From the NCBI GenBank assembly GCA_025935655.1, contig JAICUV010000207.1, positions 1 through 6,164 on the forward strand: a stretch of DNA of 6,164 nt, given 5' to 3'. Position numbers and translations under genes: made by a program. Positions 1-5,467 of this stretch are shown piece by piece (within the stretch, counting starts at the first letter, position 1; each line of letters begins with the position of its first letter). This DNA is from Chloroflexota bacterium. Its GTDB lineage: Bacteria; Chloroflexota; Limnocylindria; Limnocylindrales; CSP1-4. The notes under the pieces were generated by a model. It made no database searches and had not been told where the DNA came from. It saw only the letters and a program-made list of their open reading frames with translations.

Positions 1-849
1 CCGGTCTACGAGATCTACAAGGTGGGCGAGGACCCGCGCTGGCTGGAGGGGCTCGACCTCCTGGGGGCCGCGACCGGCCTCCGCGCCGCCGTCGTCCCCC
101 ACTACGACAACGCCGAGGGCGGCAACCACGACACCCGGTTCTGCTACATGGGGGCGCGCCGGCTGCAGGCACTCGAGGCGATGCGTCCCGAGGGCTCGTT
201 CATCCTCGGCGTGGACAGCCACACGGCCCTCGTCCTCGACCTCGAGGCGGGGACCGCGAACGTGGCCGGTCTCGGCGGCGTCACCGTCCGCGTGGACGGT
301 CGGAGCACGCGGTTCCAGCCCGGCGCGACGCTGTCGATCGAGGCGCTGGGCGAGGCGGCGCGCGGGCTCGCTGCCGGCGTGTCGGCCGAGGCGGTGCTCG
401 ATGCGGCGCTCGCGGGCGGCGACGGCGCGCGGGCCGAGCGACGGTCCGGGTCCGCACCGATGCGCGACGAGATGACGACGCTCGAGGGCACGTTCATGGC
501 GGCCCTCGACCGCGACGACGTCCGCGACGCCGTCGCCTCGCTGCTGGACCTCGATTCCGCGATCGCCGGGCGCGTGCGGGCGGGCGAGGACAGTCCCGAC
601 CTGGACAACGCGAGCGCCACCTTCCGGTCGCTCATCGTCCGCCTCGGCGAGCGTGCCGAGACCGGCGGCGGCGTCTCCCGCGAGACCGTGGACGAGCTCG
701 TGGGCGGGCTGCTCGCGGTCCGCGAGACCGCGCGCGCGAACCGCGACTTCGCGATCGCCGACCTCATCCGCGACCGCCTCACGGCCGCGGGCATCGAGGT
801 CCGGGACGGGGTGGACGGCCCCAGCTGGGTCCTCGCCGCCCAGGGCTGA
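1..849 (+). CDS. Peptidase S51/type 1 glutamine amidotransferase-like domain fused to a cysteinyl-tRNA synthetase C-terminal-like domain (5' partial)
   Basis: The frame is open from base 1, so the start and the N-terminal part lie outside the window; 282 residues are visible. Visible residues 1-115 look like the C-terminal half of a cyanophycinase/peptidase S51-type fold. They carry the motif PHYDNAEGGNHDTR (residues 33-46) and a following beta-rich stretch beginning GVDSHTALVLDL. The nucleophile serine expected in this fold would be upstream and cannot be checked. After a linker rich in Ala, Gly and Arg, residues of about 155-280 are helical. They end in ARANRDFAIADLIRD (244-258), then GIEV-D-G-W, which closely matches the tail of cysteinyl-tRNA synthetases (KDFxxADxIRdxL...GixvxDxxxGtxW). 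The tRNA synthetase catalytic domain (HIGH, KMSKS) is absent. The biochemical role is unknown: the first domain suggests a serine hydrolase or amidotransferase-like fold, and the tail may contact tRNA or a partner. The gene converges on the downstream lyase gene with 22 bases between stops. Confidence 0.8.
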   Translation, partial: PVYEIYKVGEDPRWLEGLDLLGAATGLRAAVVPHYDNAEGGNHDTRFCYMGARRLQALEAMRPEGSFILGVDSHTALVLDLEAGTANVAGLGGVTVRVDGRSTRFQPGATLSIEALGEAARGLAAGVSAEAVLDAALAGGDGARAERRSGSAPMRDEMTTLEGTFMAALDRDDVRDAVASLLDLDSAIAGRVRAGEDSPDLDNASATFRSLIVRLGERAETGGGVSRETVDELVGGLLAVRETARANRDFAIADLIRDRLTAAGIEVRDGVDGPSWVLAAQG

Positions 850-871
850 CGTCCCGCGGGGCCCGGCGCGC

Positions 872-1945
872 TCAGCGTCCGGCCGGGTTCGCCTCGGCGC
901 CCTCGGTCACGAGGAGCACGAGCACGGCCTCGGGCCCGATGCCGAGCGCGTCGCGTCGTGCGTCGCCGCCATCGCCGAGCAGGAGCACGCGTGCGGCCGC
1001 GAGGGCGGCCCAGCCGCACGGACCCGCGTCGATGCCCGCATCCCGGAGCGGCCGTGCGGCAGCCCTCGCCTCGTCGTCCGTGACGGCGACCGCCGCGTCC
1101 AGGCCGTCCCGCAGGAACGGCCACGCGAGGCTCGACACCGTGCCCGCGTTGAGCCCCGCCATGATCGTGTGACCCGTCTCGATCGTCGTCGGCACGCCGG
1201 CCCGGAGGCTGGCGAGCACGCACGCGGCGACGTCGGGCTCCGCGGCGACGAGCCGCGTGCGCGCCGGATCGGACCGGCTCCGGTAGTGGGTGACGGCCGC
1301 CTGGCCGAGCGACCCCACGCCCATCGGCACGATGACGCCGTCCGCGGCCGCGACCCCGTCCGCGGCAAGCTGTCCGTCCACCTCCGCGAACAGCGTGGCG
1401 TAGCCCTCGACGATCAGCGCAGGCACCGTCTCGTAGCCCGGCCACGCGGTGTCCTGCAGCAGGACCGCGCCATCGTCCGCGTCCGCGGCGGCCCGCGCGA
1501 CCGCGTCGTCGTACGGGCCGCGGACCCGCGTGACGCTCGCGCCCTCGCGCTCGATCGCGGCGACCGCCGCGGGATGGACGCCGTCCGGGACGTACACCCG
1601 CGCCCGGTGTCCCAGCAGCCGCGCCGTCCGCGCGACCGCCCGCCCGTGGTTGCCGTCCGTGGCGGTCACGAACGTGTACGGTCCGTCCCCGGGCAGCTCC
1701 CTCACCAGCCGGTGCATGGCCCACGGGGCGCCGAGCGCCTTGAACGCCGGCAGCCCGAGGCGGCTCGACTCGTCCTTGGCGTACACGCGCCCCACGCCGA
1801 GCTCGGCCGCGACAGCCGGGAGCGGGACGAGCGGCGTCGGGGCGTAGCCCGGGAGCGACCGGTGGAACGCGAGCACCGCCGGACCCACTTGGGCGCACGA
1901 CCACGAGCGATCACGCGGGTTGAGGTGCCAGGAACGGTCGGCCAT
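872..1945 (-). CDS. dpaL: Diaminopropionate ammonia-lyase, PLP-dependent
   Basis: This 357-residue protein of the fold-type II PLP family would convert 2,3-diaminopropionate to pyruvate and two ammonia in the cytoplasm (EC 4.3.1.15). Residues 57-72 hold the Schiff-base motif KDESSRLGLPAFKALG, with lysine 69. ATDGNHGR (95-102) contains Asp97, and QDTAWPGYE (164-172) contains Asp165. These match Lys77, Asp120 and Asp189 of the E. coli enzyme. VPMGVGSLGQA is the glycine-rich phosphate-binding loop. The N-terminal WHLNPR and the FHRSLPGYAPTPL stretch are typical of high-GC homologues and support the ATG at 1945; the open frame continues further upstream but that part does not resemble the family. 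The protein is about 40 residues shorter than the E. coli enzyme, partly because the segment between Lys69 and Asp97 is 15 residues shorter. No Shine-Dalgarno sequence precedes the start, while a -10 element lies 6 bases upstream, so a leaderless mRNA is likely. A less specific PLP lyase is the main alternative. Confidence 0.88.
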   Translation of the reverse strand: MADRSWHLNPRDRSWSCAQVGPAVLAFHRSLPGYAPTPLVPLPAVAAELGVGRVYAKDESSRLGLPAFKALGAPWAMHRLVRELPGDGPYTFVTATDGNHGRAVARTARLLGHRARVYVPDGVHPAAVAAIEREGASVTRVRGPYDDAVARAAADADDGAVLLQDTAWPGYETVPALIVEGYATLFAEVDGQLAADGVAAADGVIVPMGVGSLGQAAVTHYRSRSDPARTRLVAAEPDVAACVLASLRAGVPTTIETGHTIMAGLNAGTVSSLAWPFLRDGLDAAVAVTDDEARAAARPLRDAGIDAGPCGWAALAAARVLLLGDGGDARRDALGIGPEAVLVLLVTEGAEANPAGR

Positions 1946-1980
1946 CGACGGATTATCGGCCCGGGTGGTGCCCCCGCGCA
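1946..1980 (-). promoter_or_regulatory. Probable promoter of a leaderless dpaL transcript
   Basis: On the minus strand the hexamer GATAAT (1957 down to 1952) is a good -10 element. It ends 6 bases before the ATG at 1945, so the transcript would begin at or next to the start codon. The -35 region at 17 bases spacing (1980-1975, TGCGCG) is a poor match. No purine-rich ribosome binding site lies between the hexamer and ATG. Leaderless genes with this geometry are common in high-GC bacteria; the assignment here is inferred from sequence only. Confidence 0.5.
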
Positions 1981-2036
1981 CCGCGTGGCCCTTATGGGTG
2001 ACGGCGAGCACCACGTTCGGCAGGACGTTCGACCCG

Positions 2037-2071
2037 TGGTTCGCTTCGGGCCCGTTGCCTACGGTTGGACA
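2037..2071 (+). promoter_or_regulatory. Possible promoter of the CAP-domain gene
   Basis: TACGGT at 2060-2065 fits the TAnnnT pattern of a -10 element. It would place the transcript start near 2071, giving a leader of about 41 bases that contains the GGAG ribosome binding site at 2098. The -35 region (about 2037-2042, TGGTTC) is weak. It shares the 166-base divergent region with the dpaL promoter. No operator palindrome was evident there. Confidence 0.3.
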
Positions 2072-2097
2072 TGGGGAGCACACCTCCCAGACCTGCC

Positions 2098-2101
2098 GGA
2101 G
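2098..2101 (+). promoter_or_regulatory. Ribosome binding site that decides the CAP gene start
   Basis: GGAG lies 10 bases before the GTG at 2112. That GTG is the in-frame start that puts a clean signal peptide at the N terminus. The open frame extends upstream to 1920, but the extra 64 residues would bury the signal peptide and run back across the dpaL start region. Confidence 0.6.
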
Positions 2102-2111
2102 ACCACCGCTC

Positions 2112-3065
2112 GTGCATTCACGTCTCGCCGCCCCGCGACGCGCCGCGATCGCCCTGATGCTCGCCGCCACGATCGTGCCCGCGTTCGCCGCCGCCCCGGT
2201 GTCCGCCACGACGTACAGCGGCTTCCACGCCGACTTCACGTCGATGTCGCTCATGCGCCTGACCAACCTCGACCGCCACGCCCTCGGGCGCAGGCGGCTG
2301 AAGGTCGACCAGTACCTCGTGTCGCTCGCGCGCGACCTGCCGTTCACCTGCCCCTCCAACGGCAACACGTACCGCGGCCGCGCCCGCGACATGGCCGCCC
2401 GCGATTACCTCAGCCACGCGATCAAGGGCTGCAAGACGGGCAGCGGCGGTGCCTACACGGTCCAGAATCTGCTCCGCCGCGTCGGGTACTCCACGTACAC
2501 CGGCGAGAACATCGGCAACAACAACTGGCCCGACACGGGGGCGACCTACAGGTACGGCTGCTCGATCTACGGCACCAGGTGCAAGGGCAGCACGACCAGC
2601 ACGGCGCCCGTCGCCACCGTCGAGAAGATGTGGATGCGCAGCTCGGGCCACCGCGCGAACATCCTGAACACGAGCTACGACCGCTTCGGGTGCGCGGCCT
2701 GGAACGCCTCGGACGGGAACAAGTACTTCAGCTGCATCTTCGCGAAGGGCGGGCCGAAGAAGCTCGACACGGCCTATCCCACGGTGGGCGGCCTGTCCGA
2801 CAACAGCGCCACGGCCCGCAAGGGGACGACCCTCACCTTCCAGGCGTCGTTCGCCGACGGGTTCCGGCTGTCGGACGGCTGGGTGAAGGTCGATGGCCAG
2901 GGGAGGGGCAGCTGGGCCTACGACCTCGATGTGACGAGCGCGGGGCAGACGCTCAACGTGGACCCGACGAAGCTCGCCGCCGGCACCCACACGGTGGAGT
3001 GGACCGTGCGCGACGTGGCCGGGCACGTGACGCGCAGGACGGTGAGCTTCGAGGTCAACCGCTAG
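2112..3065 (+). CDS. Secreted CAP/SCP-superfamily protein with C-terminal Ig-like domain
   Basis: The 317-residue protein starts at GTG. Residues 1-32 form a signal peptide: basic residues (RLAAPRR), a hydrophobic core (AAIALMLAATIVPAFAAA) and an A-x-A-type site with VSA at 30-32, so it is probably exported. Residues of about 42-213 form a CAP (cysteine-rich secretory/antigen 5/PR-1) domain. It has RARDMAARDYLSH (90-102), GENIG (131-135) and MWMRSSGHRANILN (173-186), carrying the characteristic His102, Glu132 and His180. Cysteines 80, 107, 150, 157, 194 and 208 are all in this domain and could form three disulfides. Residues of about 218-317 look like a beta-sandwich of the bacterial Ig-like type, with alternating hydrophobic strands and a final THTVEWTVRDVAGH...SFEV pattern typical of the fold. 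The role of bacterial CAP proteins is mostly unknown; extracellular binding or hydrolytic functions are proposed. There is no membrane anchor or sorting motif, so it is likely released. It is divergent from dpaL and has no evident functional link to its neighbours. Confidence 0.87.
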   Translation: MHSRLAAPRRAAIALMLAATIVPAFAAAPVSATTYSGFHADFTSMSLMRLTNLDRHALGRRRLKVDQYLVSLARDLPFTCPSNGNTYRGRARDMAARDYLSHAIKGCKTGSGGAYTVQNLLRRVGYSTYTGENIGNNNWPDTGATYRYGCSIYGTRCKGSTTSTAPVATVEKMWMRSSGHRANILNTSYDRFGCAAWNASDGNKYFSCIFAKGGPKKLDTAYPTVGGLSDNSATARKGTTLTFQASFADGFRLSDGWVKVDGQGRGSWAYDLDVTSAGQTLNVDPTKLAAGTHTVEWTVRDVAGHVTRRTVSFEVNR

Positions 3066-3077
3066 GAACGCGCGGAG

Positions 3078-3092
3078 GGCGCCGAGGGCGCC
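3078..3092 (+). terminator. Possible weak hairpin after the CAP gene
   Basis: GGCGCC at 3078-3083 and again at 3087-3092 can pair across a 3-base GAG loop, giving a 6-bp all-GC stem 13 bases after the CAP stop codon. No run of T follows, so it is at best a poor intrinsic terminator. It could equally be a chance direct repeat (GGGCGCCGA twice) in GC-rich DNA. Confidence 0.25.
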
Positions 3093-3150
3093 GACCGGTT
3101 GCGTCACCGTGCGCGGCCCGGCACCATGGTGAGCGCCGTGTCGTCTGCAT

Positions 3151-3156
3151 GGGAGG
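3151..3156 (+). promoter_or_regulatory. Ribosome binding site of the PNPOx-like gene
   Basis: GGGAGG lies 6 bases before the GTG at 3163, a strong Shine-Dalgarno match at good spacing. It supports GTG as the start; the ATG at 3149 is out of frame. Confidence 0.75.
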
Positions 3157-3162
3157 CCGCGA

Positions 3163-3699
3163 GTGCCCGTCCGCCACGTCCCCTACGCGGAGGTCCGCGA
3201 GGACGCGCTCCGGCTGACCGCGTCGATCGTGTGGTCGGTCGTCACGACCGTGGACGCGGAGGGCCGGCCACGCAGCCGGATCCTGCACCCCGTCTGGACG
3301 GAGCTGGACGGCGAGCTGCGCGGTCTCGTCGCGGCGCGGCCGACGCCCGTCAAGCTTGCCGAGATCGCGGCCAACCCGTACGTCTCATGCGCCTACTGGA
3401 CCCCCGCGTTCGACAGCGTGTTCATCGATGCCGGGGCGGCGTGGGTGACTCCGGACGCGAAACGGGCCGCGTGGGACCACATCCGGTCGCTGCCGCCTCC
3501 CGTGGGCTATGACCCGGCCCCGATGTGGCCGGACGGCCCCGATTCGCCGGGGTTCGTCGCGCTGACGCTGACGCCGTACCGGATCCGCGTCCAGCTGGGC
3601 GCGGAGGTGGCCAAGGGGATCCCGGACCGCTTCTGGTCCCGGTCAGGAGCGAAGGCTCCGCCGACCGACGGCATGCTTCCTGCCCCCGGCACGGTGTAG
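3163..3699 (+). CDS. Pyridoxamine 5'-phosphate oxidase-like (FMN split-barrel) family protein
   Basis: This is a 178-residue cytoplasmic protein with no signal peptide or membrane segment. The N-terminal half has the split-barrel pattern: strands IVWSVVTTVDAEGRP then RSRILHPVWTELDGELRGLVAA, and the helix TPVKLAEIAANPYVSCAYW. The RxR followed by a hydrophobic strand is the usual flavin phosphate-binding area. The C-terminal strand FVALTLTPYRIRVQL is the usual last strand of the barrel. This superfamily includes PdxH, F420- or FMN-dependent reductases and general stress proteins. The protein is shorter than PdxH (about 210-220) and lacks its recognisable C-terminal substrate-binding signature, so a pyridoxal-synthesis role is not supported; substrate and cofactor remain open. 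It lies 97 bases after the CAP gene on the same strand. It could be cotranscribed with it or have its own promoter in that gap, and I saw no clear -10 element there. Its stop converges on the regulator gene across a 101-base gap. Confidence 0.8.
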   Translation: MPVRHVPYAEVREDALRLTASIVWSVVTTVDAEGRPRSRILHPVWTELDGELRGLVAARPTPVKLAEIAANPYVSCAYWTPAFDSVFIDAGAAWVTPDAKRAAWDHIRSLPPPVGYDPAPMWPDGPDSPGFVALTLTPYRIRVQLGAEVAKGIPDRFWSRSGAKAPPTDGMLPAPGTV

Positions 3700-3800
3700 C
3701 CGACACCCGACGTCCGGCACTATCAGCCCGAGGACGGCGAGCGGCTCGAGATCCATGATCGGGTGACAGGACCCCTGGCGGGCGAGCTCCGGCGCGGAGA

Positions 3801-4466
3801 CTAGGAGGCCGGCTCCGCCCAGATCCCGCGGACGTGGCCGATGTGCGAGCGCATCACGGCCTCGGCGCCGGGTCCGTCGCGCGCCTCGATCCGGTCGAGC
3901 AGCTCCGCGTGCTCGTGCCACGAGGCGAACAGCGCGTCGCGGTGGGTCTCGTCGCGGAGGCCGTACAGGCGGGAGTGCATCCGCAGCGAGCGGACGAGCT
4001 CGGTGATCCGCGGGTTGCCCGCGAGATCGATCAGCGCGAGATGGAACTCGAGATCGGTGGCGACGTGGGCCACGAAGTCGCGGCGCCGCGCCGCCTCCTC
4101 GATCTCCGCGGCCAGGGGCCGGAGGCGCGCGAGCTCGTCGGCGGCGATCCCCTGCTCGGCCAGACGGCGGACCGTCGGGATCTCCACGAGCGCGCGTAGC
4201 TCGGTCACGTCGTCCAGCTCCGCGGGCGACATGCGCGTCACCCGGAACCCCTTGTTGCGCACGATCTCGACGAGGCCCTCCTTCGACAGGTCGAGCATCG
4301 CCTCGCGGACCGGCGTCGCCGACACGCCGAACTGCTCGGCGAGGCTGGGCGCGGAGTAGACGACCCCGGGCTCCAGCTCGCCGGCCATCACCGCGGCGCG
4401 GAGCAGCTCCGTGATCTCGTCGCGCAGGCTGCGCCGCCCCCGCAGGGAGGGCAGGGCGACGGTCAC
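3801..4466 (-). CDS. GntR family transcriptional regulator, FadR/FCD subfamily
   Basis: The 221-residue protein has an N-terminal winged helix (residues of about 12-78). The helix-turn-helix is SAPSLAEQFGVSATPVREAM (38-57), followed by LSKEGLVEIVRNKGFRV (60-76), the wing typical of GntR proteins. Residues of about 83-215 form an all-helical FCD ligand-binding domain. Asp138 and His142 (DLEFH), His186 (WHEHAELLDRI) and His208 (AVMRSHI) sit where FCD proteins bind a metal ion that helps hold a carboxylate ligand. It is the last gene of a three-gene unit. Its GTG start overlaps the TGA of the racemase/epimerase gene (GTGA, 4463-4466), and GGAGGGG lies 8 bases upstream, so translation is probably coupled. 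From context it most likely responds to hydroxyproline, proline or a pathway intermediate and controls this operon, probably as a repressor. Its operator should lie beyond the right end of the window, upstream of the first gene. Confidence 0.92.
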   Translation of the reverse strand: MTVALPSLRGRRSLRDEITELLRAAVMAGELEPGVVYSAPSLAEQFGVSATPVREAMLDLSKEGLVEIVRNKGFRVTRMSPAELDDVTELRALVEIPTVRRLAEQGIAADELARLRPLAAEIEEAARRRDFVAHVATDLEFHLALIDLAGNPRITELVRSLRMHSRLYGLRDETHRDALFASWHEHAELLDRIEARDGPGAEAVMRSHIGHVRGIWAEPAS

Positions 4467-5464
4467 AGCTCGAACCCCTCCGGGAACGGATCCCGCGGGT
4501 CGAGCATGTACTGGGCGGTCCCCGTGATCCAGGCCCGCCCCGACACGGTGGGCACGACCGCGGGCAGCCCGCCGACCGTCGTCTCCTCCACCAGCCGGCC
4601 GATGAACGTCGTGCCGATGAACGAGTCGTTGCGGAAGTCCTGGTTGAGCGGCAGGAGTCCCTTCGCGTGGAGCTGGGCCATCCGCGCGGAGGTGCCGGTG
4701 CCGCACGGCGAGCGGTCGAACCAGCCGGGGTGGATCGCCATCGCGTGACGGCTGTGGCGGGCGTCGGACCCGGGCGCCGCGAGGTAGACGTGGTGGACGC
4801 CGGCGATCTCCGGGTTGTCCGGGTGGACCGGCTCGTCGACGGCGTTGATCGCGTCCATGATCGAGAGCCCCGCCGCCAGCAGCTCGTCCTTGCGGGCGCG
4901 GTCGAACGGCAGCCCGATCCGGTCCAGCTCCACGAGCGCGTAGAAGTTGCCGCCGAACGCCATGTCGTAGCGCACGTCGCCCAGCCCCGGGACGGGGACC
5001 GTCCGGTCGGTGGCGTAGCAGAAGGACGGCACGTTGCGCAGCGTGACCCGCATCGCCGCCCCGTCCTCGACGTCCACGTCCACCACCACGAGCCCCGCCG
5101 GCGTGTCCAGCCGGATCGTCGTGACGGGCTCGGTGACCGGCACCATCCCTGTCTCGACGAGGACCGTCGCCACGCCCATCGTCCCGTGGCCGCACATCGG
5201 GAGGCAGCCACTGACCTCGATGTACAGGACGCCGACGTCCGCGTCGGGACGCGTCGACGGCTGGAGGATCGCGCCGCTCATGGCGGAGTGGCCGCGCGGC
5301 TCGAACATGAGCAGCTTGCGGATGTGGTCCAGGTGCTCGATGAAGTAGCGCCGCCGGTCGAACATCGTGGCGCCGGGGATCACCCCCACGCCGCCCGTGA
5401 TGACGCGGGTGGGCATCCCCTCGGTGTGCGAGTCGACGGCGTGGAAGACCCGCGACGTGCGCAT
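4463..5464 (-). CDS. Proline racemase family protein, probable 4-hydroxyproline 2-epimerase
   Basis: The 333-residue length is normal for the family. The N terminus HAVDSHTEGMPTRV (8-21) is the conserved opening. Both catalytic cysteines are present: Cys91 in MCGHG (90-94) and Cys254 in DRSPCGTGTSA (250-260). The pair acts as two acid/base groups that invert C2 of proline-type substrates without cofactor. A cysteine at the first site excludes the dehydratases of this family, which have Ser or Thr there. GGNFYALVE (171-179) is also conserved. Sequence alone does not firmly separate proline racemase (EC 5.1.1.4) from 4-hydroxyproline 2-epimerase (EC 5.1.1.8). The second is favoured because the gene upstream encodes a DapA-family protein, the class of the pyrroline-hydroxycarboxylate deaminase, and an FCD regulator follows. 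The ATG at 5464 is 3 bases after the stop of that upstream gene, with no good ribosome binding site, so reinitiation after termination is likely. The start is fixed by the conserved N terminus. The enzyme is cytoplasmic. Confidence 0.92.
   Translation of the reverse strand: MRTSRVFHAVDSHTEGMPTRVITGGVGVIPGATMFDRRRYFIEHLDHIRKLLMFEPRGHSAMSGAILQPSTRPDADVGVLYIEVSGCLPMCGHGTMGVATVLVETGMVPVTEPVTTIRLDTPAGLVVVDVDVEDGAAMRVTLRNVPSFCYATDRTVPVPGLGDVRYDMAFGGNFYALVELDRIGLPFDRARKDELLAAGLSIMDAINAVDEPVHPDNPEIAGVHHVYLAAPGSDARHSRHAMAIHPGWFDRSPCGTGTSARMAQLHAKGLLPLNQDFRNDSFIGTTFIGRLVEETTVGGLPAVVPTVSGRAWITGTAQYMLDPRDPFPEGFEL
4475..4481 (-). promoter_or_regulatory. Ribosome binding site of the GntR gene, inside the upstream gene
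   Basis: GGAGGGG on the minus strand (4481 down to 4475) lies within the last codons of the racemase/epimerase gene, 8 bases before the overlapping GTG start at 4466. It supports that start and translational coupling. Confidence 0.75.
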
Positions 5465-5467
5465 CGG

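Noticed and set aside
853..860. Palindrome CCCGCGGG between the left-edge gene and dpaL as a bidirectional terminator or operator
   Set aside because: It has no loop, is short, and such palindromes are expected by chance at this GC content.
144..1904. Long minus-strand frame antisense to the left-edge gene and overlapping dpaL
   Set aside because: The product is low-complexity Arg/Gly/Ala/Ser sequence, and the other frames over the same bases encode recognisable enzymes.
2074..2088. GGGAG-CACAC-CTCCC hairpin in the CAP leader as a regulatory RNA element
   Set aside because: A lone 5-bp stem with no conserved riboswitch features; not distinguishable from chance.
653..3217. Very long open frame on + (854 codons) running antisense through dpaL and across the CAP gene
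   Set aside because: Its translation is low-complexity, rich in Arg, Ala, Pro and His, with no domain. It is the by-product of rare stop codons in GC-rich DNA opposite and between real genes.
3693..3707. Hairpin GGTGT-AGCCG-ACACC at the end of the PNPOx-like gene as a terminator
   Set aside because: The stem is only 5 bp, overlaps the stop codon and has no T tract. The 101-base convergent gap (3700-3800) shows no better candidate on either strand.
3643..5211. Long minus-strand frames overlapping the regulator and racemase genes
   Set aside because: They are shifted frames of the real genes, giving Arg/Ser/Thr/Trp-rich sequence without motifs.
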